From Bacillota bacterium (GTDB lineage: Bacteria > Bacillota_E > RBS10-35 > JAJYVN01): DNA of 48,830 bases. The notes below the pieces were generated by a model, which saw only the letters and a program-made list of their open reading frames with translations, was not told where the DNA came from and ran no database searches. The position numbers were made by a program, and so were the translations under genes. Each line of letters begins with the position of its first letter. Positions within the stretch are counted from its first letter, which is position 1. Shown here in pieces: positions 26,941 to 36,155 of this stretch. The stretch spans positions 1 through 48,830 of the forward strand of contig JAJZWQ010000003.1 of assembly GCA_021846605.1 (NCBI GenBank). Reading direction: 5' to 3'.

Positions 26941-28028
26941 CGGGCGGACGCCAGACCCCGCGGGCGGCCGAAGATCATCCGGCCCTGCGCGTTCTGGAGC
27001 GTGTTGGTCACGACGATCTCCACCTCCTCGCCCTGGAAGCGCCGCCCGTTCTCCACGAGCACCATCGTCCCGTCCTCCAGATACGCCAGCCCCTGGCCGG
27101 GCAGCTTGCCGCTGGCGACGACGCGCACGGTCATCGCCTCGCCCGGCAGAAAGCGCGGGCGCAGGGCGCTGGCCAACTCGTTCAGGTTGAGCACGGGAAC
27201 GCCCTGCAGTTGCGCGACCTTGTTGAGATTGTAGTCGGTCGTGACCACGTGCCCGGATAACTCATGTGCCAACCGCACCAGCTTGACGTCCACCTCGAGG
27301 CCGGGCCCTGGATCGCGCGGGTCGAACACCACGGGCGCGTTGTTCTTCTGCAGTTCGGCCAGCACGTCCAAGCCGTGCCGCCCGCGTTGGCGCCGGAGTT
27401 CGTCGCCGCTGTCCGCCAGATGCCGCAATTCGTCCAGCACACTGTGCGAGACGATCAGGGGCCCCTCCAGGAATCCGGTGGCGTAGAGGTCCGACACGCG
27501 CCCGTCGATGATCACGCTGGTGTCCAGGACCTTGGGCCGGCTGCCCAACGCGGTGGCCACCTCGCCGGGCCCGCCCACGCCAGCGCCGGGCGCGGGGCCG
27601 CGCCAGAGCCGGACCCAGTCCTCCCGCTTGCGCACAAAGACCGCCACGCCCAGGTAGACAAGCACCACCGTCAGCACCCCGCGGACCCACCACGGGAGCT
27701 GTGCCAGCGCCGGGCCGGAAAGGAAGGACAGCACCAACGCCAGCACCGCGCCTGCGGCCCCCGCCAGGATGTCCACGGCGGGCGCCCGCACCAAGCGCTG
27801 CTCGATGGCCCGCACGAGCCAGACGCCCGCACGCACCGCGGCCGGTCCACCCCTGTGACCCGCGAGCGCGCCAAGCACGGCCCCGGCGACCGCCACCGCA
27901 GTGGCCTGGGCGGCGGTCAGCGGCAGCGGGTACGTACGGCTCAGAATGCCGAGCCAGATGATGGCGATGTAAAAGCCGATGATCGTGCCCAGCGCGGCAA
28001 GCGACCACCGCACACCCCGCTCGGTCAT
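26937..28028 (-). CDS. yacL: PIN-TRAM domain membrane protein (YacL-like)
   Basis: A 363-residue membrane protein with four hydrophobic segments in the first 145 residues ([63 protein letters not shown]), then a PIN nuclease-like domain ([54 protein letters not shown]) with the acidic metal-binding residues, and a C-terminal TRAM domain ([14 protein letters not shown]). A role in RNA processing or binding is inferred; the substrate is unknown. ATG at 28028 follows GGGGGGAGG. The neighbourhood carD-yacL-ispD-ispF is the standard Bacillota one, and the gene overlaps ispDF by four bases. Confidence 0.9.
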   Translation of the reverse strand: MTERGVRWSLAALGTIIGFYIAIIWLGILSRTYPLPLTAAQATAVAVAGAVLGALAGHRGGPAAVRAGVWLVRAIEQRLVRAPAVDILAGAAGAVLALVLSFLSGPALAQLPWWVRGVLTVVLVYLGVAVFVRKREDWVRLWRGPAPGAGVGGPGEVATALGSRPKVLDTSVIIDGRVSDLYATGFLEGPLIVSHSVLDELRHLADSGDELRRQRGRHGLDVLAELQKNNAPVVFDPRDPGPGLEVDVKLVRLAHELSGHVVTTDYNLNKVAQLQGVPVLNLNELASALRPRFLPGEAMTVRVVASGKLPGQGLAYLEDGTMVLVENGRRFQGEEVEIVVTNTLQNAQGRMIFGRPRGLASAR

Positions 28029-28077
28029 CTGGCTGGCTCCTCCCCCCTTGCGGGGCACGCCTGCGTCGAAGGCCGCC

Positions 28078-28557
28078 CTACTGCCCCATGGCCGCGTTGA
28101 GCAGCGTGTTGGCATCGGCCTCGGGCATGTCGCTGGACAGCACTACTTCGCTCACCAGGATCTGCCTGGCGTTCTCCAGCATCTTGCGCTCCCCGGTCGA
28201 CAGACCCTTCTCCTGTTCCCGGAGCGTCAGGTTGCGGACAACCTCCGCCACCTCAAAGATATTGCCGCTGCGGAGCTTCTCCGCATTCGCCCGATATCGC
28301 CGGTTCCAGTTTGTGGACATCTTGGTGCGCTCGCCACGGAGGACGTCCAGCACGCGGGCCAGGTCGTCTTCCGCGATGACCTGCCGCAGGCCGATCCCGT
28401 CCACGCCGTCGACCGGGATCATCACCTGCATGTCGCCGATGGGCATCTTCATGATGTAGTACTGCTTCCGCTGGCCGAGGATCTCGCGTTCCTCGATGGC
28501 CTCGATGATCCCGGCCCCGTGCATGGGATACACGACGCGGTCGCCGATGCTGAACAA
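28078..28557 (-). CDS. carD: CarD-family transcriptional regulator
   Basis: A 159-residue RNA polymerase-binding protein. Residues 1-55 are the Tudor-like RNAP-interaction domain (FSIGDRVVYPMHGAGII, KQYYIMKMPIGDMQVMIPV), shared with the Mfd repair factor; the rest is the helical DNA-binding domain (WNRRYRANAEKLRSGN, LREQEKGLSTGERKML). CarD stabilises open promoter complexes, notably at rRNA promoters in mycobacteria. I chose TTG at 28557 because GGAGGGGG lies eight bases upstream and the family N-terminus begins here; GTG nine bases earlier is the alternative. First gene of a carD-yacL-ispDF transcript. Confidence 0.92.
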   Translation of the reverse strand: MFSIGDRVVYPMHGAGIIEAIEEREILGQRKQYYIMKMPIGDMQVMIPVDGVDGIGLRQVIAEDDLARVLDVLRGERTKMSTNWNRRYRANAEKLRSGNIFEVAEVVRNLTLREQEKGLSTGERKMLENARQILVSEVVLSSDMPEADANTLLNAAMGQ

Positions 28558-28605
28558 CGTCCCCACCCCCTCCGGGACGGCAACTGCGGAGCATGTGTCC
28601 CGGCC

Positions 28606-28611
28606 ATTATA
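28606..28611 (-). promoter_or_regulatory. Extended -10 promoter of carD
   Basis: Minus-strand TGGTATAAT at 28606-28614 is a perfect -10 with the TGn extension; no -35 is recognisable 17 bases upstream. The start would be near 28599, giving a leader of about 42 bases. Confidence 0.5.
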
Positions 28612-28714
28612 CCACCGCCTGACAGCCCGGGCAGGCGAGCCCGTCGGCACCCGGGCGAGCCCGCATTGCCGTCTGGACGGCCCGACCGTACCCGTCCGCG
28701 GAGCATGCCGTCCG

Positions 28715-28744
28715 TTGACAGTCCAAAGCGACCGTCCGTATAAT
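28715..28744 (+). promoter_or_regulatory. Consensus sigma-A promoter of the CGC/CPNC protein
   Basis: TTGACA (28715-28720) and TATAAT (28739-28744) are both perfect, with an 18-base spacer. It faces away from carD. A leader of about 100 bases follows before the GTG at 28855; I see no obvious fold in it. Confidence 0.8.
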
Positions 28745-28854
28745 CACAGCGCGTCGCAGCACACTGGCGACTATCGGGGGGCCGCGTTCAACCCCGGCAT
28801 TTGTCCACCTCGGCGGCTGACCCAACCGGCCGTGCCGGAAAGGGGTGCAGGTGC

Positions 28855-29256
28855 GTGAAAGACCTGCTGTGGGATAATTTTCAGGATGCTGTGCAACAAG
28901 GCTTGGTCCGCCACCGGAGCATTCTGGATGTTGTCTCCAAATTCCAGGAGGCCAGCGTCCGGGTTTCACGGGCACTGGTCAAGTCGGTCACCACATGTGG
29001 ATGCGTCCGCATTAACGCGCAGAAGAACCAATTCCCTGAGGGTTCCAACCTGTCCATGGAAGAGATCAAGGGTTATATGCACGACCACCTGGAGGGTGAA
29101 TTGTGCCCCAATTGCCGTGAGGTGGTGGAAGAGGAGATCGGCCGGGTGCTCTTCTACACGGCCGCACTCGCCAACCTGCTCGATGTCAACATCTACGACA
29201 TTCTCATCAAAGAGAACAAGAAGCTCGCGGCGCTCGGGGTCTACCACCTGTCCTGA
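28855..29256 (+). CDS. Conserved small protein with CGC and CPNC cysteine motifs
   Basis: A 133-residue cytosolic protein, mostly helical (DLLWDNFQDAVQQGLVRHRS, ILDVVSKFQEASVRVSRALV). Two cysteine pairs, VTTCGCVRIN near residue 50 and GELCPNCREVVEEE near residue 85, could together hold one zinc ion or an iron-sulfur centre. Similar proteins of this size occur next to disA/carD in many spore-forming Clostridia and carry only a DUF label (I believe DUF1573, not certain). GTG at 28855 matches their start; AAAGGGG lies nine bases upstream. It has its own perfect promoter and is the only plus-strand gene among the minus-strand genes here. Function unknown. Confidence 0.75.
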   Translation: MKDLLWDNFQDAVQQGLVRHRSILDVVSKFQEASVRVSRALVKSVTTCGCVRINAQKNQFPEGSNLSMEEIKGYMHDHLEGELCPNCREVVEEEIGRVLFYTAALANLLDVNIYDILIKENKKLAALGVYHLS

Positions 29257-29291
29257 TGGATTGTCCTGCTGCGGCACCGCGCCGCGGGTGG

Positions 29292-29311
29292 CGCCCCGTG
29301 CTCACGGGGCG
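29292..29311. terminator. Hairpin at the convergence with disA
   Basis: CGCCCCGTG (29292-29300) and CACGGGGCG (29303-29311) form a nine-base-pair stem with a two-base gap. It covers the disA stop codon and lies 36 bases after the plus-strand gene, so it could stop transcription from both sides. There is no U-run. Confidence 0.4.
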
Positions 29312-30387
29312 TGCCGTCTTCCGGTGGCTGTGGCGCGCAGGCGGGCCAGGGCCTGCTTGATGTTGCGCGCCCGGCTCTCCCCGACACCCTCCACGGCGTC
29401 CAAATCCGGGATGTCGGCGTCCATCAGGCGGGAGAGCGTGCCAAAGCGCAGCACCAGGCGCTCGGCGACGGTGGTGGGCAGGCGCGGTACGCGGTCCATC
29501 TGGCGGAGGCCGCGCGCCTGCACCGGAGCCTCCAGGTCGGAGGCGATGTTGCCCAACCCCACCAGGCGCCCGGCCTCCACGGCATCGAGCCGGTTCTCGC
29601 TCGCGCGTTGCGCCAGGTGCTCGGCAACCTGCAGCGCGTCGTTCCACGTGGGCAGCGAACCGTCCGCGGTGCGCAGATAGTCGCGGATGACCAGGAGCTC
29701 GCTCTCGGCCACGCTCTCGGTGTGGTGCGCCAACTGGATCCCGACCAGGCCGCCCTCCGCTCCAAGTTCGGCCGCGACCTGCGTGATTTCGGCGGCGACC
29801 CGCGCCATCAGGCCGAACCGCTGCAGCACGCGGACGGCGTCGGTCCCAGTGGCCTTGTCGCGAAACTCCAGCGCGGACAGGAGGTGGAGCGCGTCGTCCA
29901 GACGGCCGCGCTGCTCTCCCAGCGTGGTGAGCGCCTGGTTGGCGCGGGCCAGCAGCATGACCGGATCGTGCAACGTGTGGCGCCACTCGCCGGCAAACAC
30001 GGAGATAGAGCGGCGCCGCTGGCTTACGGCGACAACCAGGGCCCCGGTCTGGCGGGCGACCCGCTCGGCCGTCCGGTGGCGCGTCCCCGTCTCGGTCGTG
30101 GGCAGGCTGGCATCGGGCTGGAGTTGGACGTTGGCGTGGCGGATATGCGTGATGCCGTTGGAGACCAGCACCGCACCGTCCATTTTGCAGAGTTCGTACA
30201 GGCGCGCCACCGAGAAGGGGCAGTCCAGGTGGAAGCCCCCGTCGATCAGCGGCTGGATCTGCGCCTCGGCGCCCACCACGATGAGCGCCCCCAGCCCGGC
30301 GGACAGCACGCTCTCCACGGCCTGACGCAGCAGCGTACCGGGAGCCAACTCGGCAAGCGCGCGGTCGCGGCTGAAGGGCGTGCTCAC
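29302..30387 (-). CDS. disA: Diadenylate cyclase DisA (DNA integrity scanning)
   Basis: Makes cyclic di-AMP and scans DNA for branched structures, reporting damage before sporulation. The 361-residue protein has the DAC domain in the first 145 residues with the DGA motif in CKMDGAVLVSNG and the RHR motif in ETGTRHRTAERVARQTG, a helical linker, and a C-terminal helix-hairpin-helix DNA-binding domain (VEGVGESRARNIKQALARL). GTG at 30387 overlaps the radA stop by four bases, as is usual for the radA-disA pair. Last gene of the ctsR operon. Confidence 0.97.
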   Translation of the reverse strand: MSTPFSRDRALAELAPGTLLRQAVESVLSAGLGALIVVGAEAQIQPLIDGGFHLDCPFSVARLYELCKMDGAVLVSNGITHIRHANVQLQPDASLPTTETGTRHRTAERVARQTGALVVAVSQRRRSISVFAGEWRHTLHDPVMLLARANQALTTLGEQRGRLDDALHLLSALEFRDKATGTDAVRVLQRFGLMARVAAEITQVAAELGAEGGLVGIQLAHHTESVAESELLVIRDYLRTADGSLPTWNDALQVAEHLAQRASENRLDAVEAGRLVGLGNIASDLEAPVQARGLRQMDRVPRLPTTVAERLVLRFGTLSRLMDADIPDLDAVEGVGESRARNIKQALARLRATATGRRHAP

Positions 30388-31781
30388 CGGGCCGAACGCC
30401 CCGTGGCGGCTGGGGCCGCGCCAGCGTCCGTCTCAAGCCCGGGCGCGCCCAGTCCGGTGGCCAGGGCGACGCGCAGGTGGTCGGCGGGATCCAGCACCAT
30501 CCCTGGGACGGGGAACCGATCCCCGGTGGCGGGTAGCAGCGCCCGGGTGAACCCCAGGCGGGCCGCCTCGCCCAACCGCTCGTCCGTGCGGGGTACCCCG
30601 CGCACCTCTCCGCCCAGCCCGATCTCGCCGAAGGCGACGGCCTCGGGTGGGACCGGGCGGTCGGTGAAGGCCGAGGCCAGCGCCAGGGCCAACGCCAGGT
30701 CCGCCGCCGGCTCCTCCAACCGGACCCCGCCGGCCACCTTCACATAAGCGTCCATCTGCCCGCAGGGGAGGGCGCAGCGGCGCTCCAGCACCGCCAGCAG
30801 CAGCGCCAGGCGGGCACCGTCGACCCCGTGCGCGGTGCGGCGGGGGCTGCCGAAGGCGGGGGTGCACAGCAGGGCCTGCACCTCGCAGAGGATGGGCCGG
30901 CTGCCCTCCATGGCGACCGTGACGACGCTGCCGGCGACGCCGCGCGCGCGTTCGGCCAGCAGCAGGGCCGAGGGGTTGGGGACCTCCCGGAGTCCGTCCG
31001 CCGCCATCTGGAACACCCCCAACTCCTGGGTGGATCCGAAGCGGTTCTTGAGCGCCCGCAGCAGGCGGAACGGGGAATACCGCTCCCCCTCGAAGAGCAG
31101 CACGGCGTCGACGGTGTGCTCCAGCAGCCGGGGGCCAGCCAACAGCCCCGCCTTGGTCACGTGACCGACGAGGATCACCGGCAGGCCGCGCACCTTGGCC
31201 ATGCGCAGCAGCGCGCCAGACACCTCGCGCAGTTGCACGGGGCTACCCGCGGCCAGCGGACAGTCCGGGTGGCGCATCGTCTGCGCCGAGTCCACGATCA
31301 ACAGGCGAGGTTGGAGGCGGGCGCACATCGCCTCCACGCTGGCGGTGTCCCAGACCGCGGCGGCGTGCAGGCCGGGGGAAAGCGCATCCAGACGGTGCGC
31401 GCGGGCCTTGATCTGCGCGGCAGACTCCTCACCGCTGGCGTACAAGACCGGACCGGACACCCCCAGGCGGCCGGCCACCTGGAGCAGCAGCGTGGACTTG
31501 CCCACACCGGGGTCGCCCCCGAGGAGGATGAGGGCACCCGGCGGCAACCCGCCCCCCAGGACGCGGTCGAACTCCGCCACCCCGCTGGCCAGGCGCCCCT
31601 CGCTGCCGTCGGCCACCTCGACCAGGGGCACGACAGCGGTCTGCCCATCGGCGGGAGCCTGGGGCGAGGCGCTCTCCAGGGTGTTCCATTCCCCGCACCC
31701 GGGACAGCGGCCGAACCACCGCGCCGACACGTGGCCGCACACCTGGCAGACGAAATCCGTTCGGGCACGCGGCAACGGCAT
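30384..31781 (-). CDS. radA: DNA repair protein RadA
   Basis: A RecA-like branch-migration helicase of 465 residues used in recombination and natural transformation. The N-terminal zinc ribbon is CQVCGHVSARWFGRCPGCGEW. The RecA core has Walker A GGDPGVGKST and Walker B LLIVDSAQTM, followed by the RadA-specific KNRFGS motif (LKNRFGSTQE), and the C-terminal half is Lon-protease-like (DAYVKVAGGVRLEEPAADLA) without the catalytic serine-lysine pair. ATG at 31781 follows GAGGGATGGG. Located between the MoaD-MoaE gene and disA in the same transcript. Confidence 0.96.
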   Translation of the reverse strand: MPLPRARTDFVCQVCGHVSARWFGRCPGCGEWNTLESASPQAPADGQTAVVPLVEVADGSEGRLASGVAEFDRVLGGGLPPGALILLGGDPGVGKSTLLLQVAGRLGVSGPVLYASGEESAAQIKARAHRLDALSPGLHAAAVWDTASVEAMCARLQPRLLIVDSAQTMRHPDCPLAAGSPVQLREVSGALLRMAKVRGLPVILVGHVTKAGLLAGPRLLEHTVDAVLLFEGERYSPFRLLRALKNRFGSTQELGVFQMAADGLREVPNPSALLLAERARGVAGSVVTVAMEGSRPILCEVQALLCTPAFGSPRRTAHGVDGARLALLLAVLERRCALPCGQMDAYVKVAGGVRLEEPAADLALALALASAFTDRPVPPEAVAFGEIGLGGEVRGVPRTDERLGEAARLGFTRALLPATGDRFPVPGMVLDPADHLRVALATGLGAPGLETDAGAAPAATGRSAR

Positions 31782-31789
31782 CCCATCCC

Positions 31790-32440
31790 TCAGGGGTGGT
31801 CGACCCACGACGTCTGGCCGCCCGCCGACCAATCCTTCTTCCAGACCGGCAATTCCGCCTTCAGGCGTTCGATACAGAAGCGCGCTGCGGCAAACGCGTC
31901 GCCACGGTGCGCGGAGGAGGCGGCGACCCCCACCGCCGTCTCCCCCGGGGCGAGGCGCCCGGTGCGGTGGGCCACGCTGATGCGACAATCGGGCCAGAGG
32001 CGTGCCGCGCGCGCCGCGATGGCGGCCAGGGTCTGCTCCGCCATGGGCACATACGCCTCATACTCCAGATGTACCGTCTCCGCCCCGTCGGTATGTGCGC
32101 GGACCGTCCCCAAAAAGAGCACCTGCGCCCCCAGATCCGGGTCGGCCACGGCACGGAGCAGCGCATCCGCAGAAATCTCCTCTGGACCGACGCGCACCGC
32201 GGCCGCCCCGCCGCTCACCGGGGGCAGCACCGCGATCTCGCGCCCTGGTGCCAGGGGGGTGTCCAGAGCGACGCGTTCCCGGTCCACGGCCACCTGGCAA
32301 TGAAGCAGCAGTTCCCCGCCGCATTCGGCAAGCGCGGCGAGCAACTCGCCAGCGGTGGCCCCGTCGCGCAGTTGCACACTGCAACTGCGCGACCGCAGGG
32401 TCTCGGCCGCCGAGGCGAACAGTCGCACCTCTATCTGCAC
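31790..32440 (-). CDS. moaD-moaE: MoaD-MoaE fusion, molybdopterin synthase
   Basis: A 216-residue fusion of the two subunits that put the dithiolene sulfurs into molybdopterin. Residues 1 to about 78 are ubiquitin-like MoaD (MQIEVRLFASAAETL) ending in PPVSGG, the diglycine that must be a free C-terminus to be thiocarboxylated. Residues about 80-216 are MoaE: VLFLGTVRAHTDG, LEYEAYVPMAEQTL, VAHRTGRLAPGE and PVWKKDW with the active-site lysines. Mycobacterial MoaX has the same layout and is cleaved after the Gly-Gly; I infer the same here. GTG at 32440 follows a six-G ribosome site. It is inserted between clpC and radA, an unusual place for a cofactor gene. Confidence 0.92.
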   Translation of the reverse strand: MQIEVRLFASAAETLRSRSCSVQLRDGATAGELLAALAECGGELLLHCQVAVDRERVALDTPLAPGREIAVLPPVSGGAAAVRVGPEEISADALLRAVADPDLGAQVLFLGTVRAHTDGAETVHLEYEAYVPMAEQTLAAIAARAARLWPDCRISVAHRTGRLAPGETAVGVAASSAHRGDAFAAARFCIERLKAELPVWKKDWSAGGQTSWVDHP

Positions 32441-32458
32441 GCTGGTCCCCCCGCCGCG

Positions 32459-35002
32459 CTACCCCGGCGTCCCGGCCTCGATCGTCTGCTTCCCCTGGTC
32501 GTCGGGCCCGTCCTTGTCCGGCTTCCCGGCGGCGGGAGCGGGCTGCTCCTGGCGGCGGAAGACGAGATTGCGGTCTTCCTTGGCCTCCGGGTCGACGTCG
32601 ATCAGGACGGTGCTGCCCTCTGGGAAGTGCCCGGCCAGCACATCCTCGGAGAGCGGGTCTTCCACCAGGCGCGTGATCGCCCGGCGCAGGGGGCGCGCAC
32701 CGAACTCGATGTCGGTCCCCTGTTCCACGATCAGGTTCTTGGCCGCCTCGCTGATCTCGAACTGCAACCCGCTATCCTTCATCCGCGCGCGCAGGCGGTT
32801 GAGCATCATCTCCACGATCTTTTCCAGGTGCTCGCGACCGAGCGGGTGGAAGACGACCACCTCGTCGATCCGGTTCAGGAACTCGGGACGGAAGGTGCGC
32901 CGCACCTCCTCCATGATCTTCTGCTTGAGCGAAGCATAGTTGGCCTCGTCCTCGCGGTTCGCCGGCTGGAAGCCCAGAGAGCCCTGGCGCTTGAGGTACT
33001 GGGCCCCGATGTTCCCGGTCATGATGATCACGGTGTTGCGGAAGTCCACGGCGCGTCCCTTGGATTCGGTGAGGCGTCCCTCTTCCAGCACCTGCAGCAG
33101 CAGGTTGAAGACCTCAGGGTGCGCCTTCTCGATCTCCTCCAGCACCACGACCGAGTAGGGCCGGCGGCGCACCGCCTCGGTGAGCTGACCCCCCTCCTCG
33201 TAGCCCACATAGCCGGGCGGGGCGCCCAGCAACCGGCTGACGGTGTGCCGCTCCGTGTACTCGGACATGTCGATGGTCACGGTGGCGTCCTCGTCACCGA
33301 AGAGCGCGTCCGCCAAGGCCTTGGCCAGTTCGGACTTGCCCACGCCGGTCGGTCCCAGGAAGACGAAACTGCCAATGGGCCGCCGTGGGTCCTTCAGTCC
33401 GGCGCGGGCGCGCCGGATGGCCCGCGCCACGGCGAGCACGGCATCGTATTGGTTGAAGTAGCGCGCGTGGATCGCGTCCTCCAGGTTCAGCAGGCGCTCC
33501 GCGTCGCCCTGGGCCAGCTTGCGCACGGGGATCCCCGTCCAGTCGGCGACGATCTCGGCGACCTCCTCGGCGTTGATCGTCAGCCGCTGCGTGGCCTGCT
33601 GTTGGTGCCACTCCTCCTTGGCCTGCTCCAGTTCCGTCTGCACCTTCTGCTCCAAGTCCCGCAGGTCGACCGCTTTCAGGTAGTCCTCGCTGGTGACCGC
33701 GGCTTCCTTGTCCTTCTTGACCTGTTCCAGGCGCTCCTCGATCTCCCGCAGCGTCGGCGGCGCCACGAACGCCTGCAGGCGGGCCCGCGACGCCGCCTCG
33801 TCGATGACGTCGATCGCCTTGTCCGGCAGGAATCGGTCGGCTACGTACCGGTCGGCCAGCCGCGCGGCCGCGACGATGGCCTCATCGGTGATCACCACGC
33901 GGTGGTGCGCCTCGTAGCGGTCGCGCAGGCCCTTCAGGATGGCCACGGTGTCCTCCACCGACGGTTCGTTGACCATGATGGGCTGAAAGCGCCGCTCCAG
34001 CGCCGCGTCCTTCTCCACATGCTTGCGATACTCGTCGAGCGTGGTGGCCCCGATCGTCTGCAACTCGCCGCGCGCCAGGGCCGGCTTGAGGATGTTGGCC
34101 GCGTCGATGGCCCCCTCCGCCGCCCCGGCCCCGATGATGGTGTGCATCTCGTCGATGAAGAGCACCACGTTCTGCGCCCGGCGGATCTCTTCCATGACCT
34201 TCTTGAGTCGGTCCTCGAACTCCCCGCGGTACTTGCTGCCGGCCACCATGGCCCCCAGGTCCAGGGCCATGACGCGGCGGTCCTTGAGGATCTCGGGCAC
34301 CGTGCCGTCGGAAATGCGCTGGGCCAGCCCCTCGACGATCGCCGTCTTGCCCACCCCGGGTTCGCCGATCAGCACCGGATTGTTCTTCGTCCGGCGGGAG
34401 AGGATCTGGATCACGCGCTGGATCTCCTTGTCCCGGCCGATCACCGGGTCGAGCTTGGTCTCCTCGGCCTGGCTGGTGAGGTCCCGGCCGAAGTTATCCA
34501 GGACGGGCGTGTTGCTCTTCCCCCGCCGGGACCCGGCCCGGGCTGGCTGGGAGGGCTGCACGGCTGACGAGCCCAGCAGTTTGATCACCTCGCGCCGCAC
34601 CCGCTCGAGGTCGGCGCCCATGTTCTCCAGGAGGCGCGCCGCCGTGCACTCGCCCTCCCGGATCAGCCCGAGGAGCAGGTGCTCGGTTCCGACATAGGAG
34701 TGCCCAAGGTTCCGAGCCTCCTCCAGTGCCAGTTCCATGATCACCTTCTTGCCGCGCGGGGTGTACTGGGGCTCCCCGGTGGGTGGGGACGTCCCCCGGC
34801 CCAGGCTCTTCTCGATCTCGGCGCGCACCTGCTCCAAGTCGATGCCCAGGTTCTTGAGAGCGCGCGCGGCCACCCCGCCCTCCTCGCGCAGGAGGCCCAG
34901 CAGAAGGTGCTCCGTGCTGACGTAACCGAAGTTCAGCCGGCGCGCCTCTTCCTGCGCCAGAAGGATCACGCGCTGCGCGCGGTCTGAGTAGCGTCCGAAC
35001 AT
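32459..35002 (-). CDS. clpC: ClpC, AAA+ unfoldase of the ClpCP protease
   Basis: Unfolds proteins tagged by McsB arginine phosphorylation or delivered by adaptors and feeds them to ClpP. The 847-residue chain has two N-domain repeats ([20 protein letters not shown] and [20 protein letters not shown]), D1 with [13 protein letters not shown] and [10 protein letters not shown], a UVR/M-domain ([20 protein letters not shown]), and D2 with [13 protein letters not shown]. In D2 the Walker B segment reads [12 protein letters not shown] where relatives have LLDEIEKAH, an Asp-to-Glu change. A proline/acid-rich tail is longer than in Bacillus (810 residues). ATG 35002 follows GGGGGAGG. Fourth gene of the ctsR operon. 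Confidence 0.96.
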   Translation of the reverse strand: MFGRYSDRAQRVILLAQEEARRLNFGYVSTEHLLLGLLREEGGVAARALKNLGIDLEQVRAEIEKSLGRGTSPPTGEPQYTPRGKKVIMELALEEARNLGHSYVGTEHLLLGLIREGECTAARLLENMGADLERVRREVIKLLGSSAVQPSQPARAGSRRGKSNTPVLDNFGRDLTSQAEETKLDPVIGRDKEIQRVIQILSRRTKNNPVLIGEPGVGKTAIVEGLAQRISDGTVPEILKDRRVMALDLGAMVAGSKYRGEFEDRLKKVMEEIRRAQNVVLFIDEMHTIIGAGAAEGAIDAANILKPALARGELQTIGATTLDEYRKHVEKDAALERRFQPIMVNEPSVEDTVAILKGLRDRYEAHHRVVITDEAIVAAARLADRYVADRFLPDKAIDVIDEAASRARLQAFVAPPTLREIEERLEQVKKDKEAAVTSEDYLKAVDLRDLEQKVQTELEQAKEEWHQQQATQRLTINAEEVAEIVADWTGIPVRKLAQGDAERLLNLEDAIHARYFNQYDAVLAVARAIRRARAGLKDPRRPIGSFVFLGPTGVGKSELAKALADALFGDEDATVTIDMSEYTERHTVSRLLGAPPGYVGYEEGGQLTEAVRRRPYSVVVLEEIEKAHPEVFNLLLQVLEEGRLTESKGRAVDFRNTVIIMTGNIGAQYLKRQGSLGFQPANREDEANYASLKQKIMEEVRRTFRPEFLNRIDEVVVFHPLGREHLEKIVEMMLNRLRARMKDSGLQFEISEAAKNLIVEQGTDIEFGARPLRRAITRLVEDPLSEDVLAGHFPEGSTVLIDVDPEAKEDRNLVFRRQEQPAPAAGKPDKDGPDDQGKQTIEAGTPG

Positions 35003-35036
35003 TGTGTCCGCCTCCCCCTTCGCCGCGGGACCTGTG

Positions 35037-36155
35037 CTACGACGCTCCGGGTCCCGGCGCGGGTTCTGGGCCCGCTTCCCCCTTGGTCCCCGCCACGAGC
35101 GCCTCCCGCAGGCGGGACCGCATCATCTCCGCCCTGCGGACATCCCTGCTTCCCGGCGGCGCCTCGCCGTCCTGCCGTTGCAGGAACCCCACCCGCGTCA
35201 AGACCAGCAACTCCGCCCACAGATCCGGACGCAGGCGCGGCAGGATCTGGAGATCGCTCCCCATGCGCATGTCGGAGAGGAGTTGCATCGCCTCCGCCGA
35301 CGTCAGGAGCCGCGCGTTGGACAGGATCCCGAAGGCTCGCCACACCCGGTCCTCCACGACCGAGCCGCGTTCGGCCAACAGGGCCTCCCGCGCGCTGCGC
35401 TCGCGCGTCACCACTTCGCGGGCGACCGCATCCAGGTGCGCCGCCAACTCGCCCTCGGTGGCGCCCAGGGTGGTCTGGTTGCTGAGCTGGAACAGGTTCC
35501 CCGCCGACGCGGTCCCCTCTCCGTACAGGCCGCGGGCCACAATACCCACCTTGCCCAGTTCGGCGAGCAGCGGTCCGATGCGACCGGTCCAGCACAGGGC
35601 CGGCAGGTGCAGCATCACCGAGGCGCGCATCGCCGTCCCGAGGTTGGTCGGGCACGTGGTGAGGTACCCCAGGGCGTCGGAGAACGCCCAGTCGCATTTC
35701 GCCTCCAGAGCATCGTCCATCCGGCCCGCAAGTTCCAGCGCCGCCGAGCACTGCAGCCCGGGAAAGAGGGCCTGCAGCCGGATGTGGTCCTCCTCCAGGA
35801 CCATCGCCGACAGTTGCTCGTCCTCCCGGAGCACCAGGGCGCCATGCGCCTGTTGGGCGTGCTGGGGGCTGATCAGGTGCTTCTCCACCAGGACCTGACG
35901 GTCCAGCGGGGCCAGGAATTCCATCTCGACGAAGACGAACTCCCCGAGTTCGGCGGGCAGTTCGCCCGCCAACTCCCGCACCCGCTGCAGCAATGCCTGG
36001 CGGTCATCCGGCTGCATCCGGGGCGGGAAGGGCAGGTTGTCAAAGTTGCGGGCCAGCCGCACCCGGCTGGACACCGCGACGTCCGCCGCCGGGGCCTCGC
36101 CGCGCTGCCAGGTGCCGATCGGACGGGACAGAACCGCGTCCAGGGCGGGCGGCAT
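35037..36155 (-). CDS. mcsB: Protein arginine kinase McsB
   Basis: Phosphorylates arginine residues on proteins, marking them for ClpCP and inactivating CtsR under stress. The 372-residue protein keeps the phosphagen-kinase fold: SSRVRLARNFDNLPFP near residue 25, LEEDHIRLQALFPG near residue 125, the catalytic cysteine in CPTNLGTAMRASVMLHLPAL near residue 165, and LYGEGTASAGNLFQLSNQTT, which contacts nucleotide. The C-terminal helical domain carries MQLLSDMRMGSDL and the family's RA-binding pocket region. Start ATG at 36155 shares one base with the mcsA stop (TGATG), so translation is coupled. Confidence 0.96.
   Translation of the reverse strand: MPPALDAVLSRPIGTWQRGEAPAADVAVSSRVRLARNFDNLPFPPRMQPDDRQALLQRVRELAGELPAELGEFVFVEMEFLAPLDRQVLVEKHLISPQHAQQAHGALVLREDEQLSAMVLEEDHIRLQALFPGLQCSAALELAGRMDDALEAKCDWAFSDALGYLTTCPTNLGTAMRASVMLHLPALCWTGRIGPLLAELGKVGIVARGLYGEGTASAGNLFQLSNQTTLGATEGELAAHLDAVAREVVTRERSAREALLAERGSVVEDRVWRAFGILSNARLLTSAEAMQLLSDMRMGSDLQILPRLRPDLWAELLVLTRVGFLQRQDGEAPPGSRDVRRAEMMRSRLREALVAGTKGEAGPEPAPGPGAS

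Noticed and set aside
31796..34567. A 923-codon plus-strand frame over clpC and moaD-moaE
   Set aside because: Antisense shadow of well-conserved genes; no recognisable protein.
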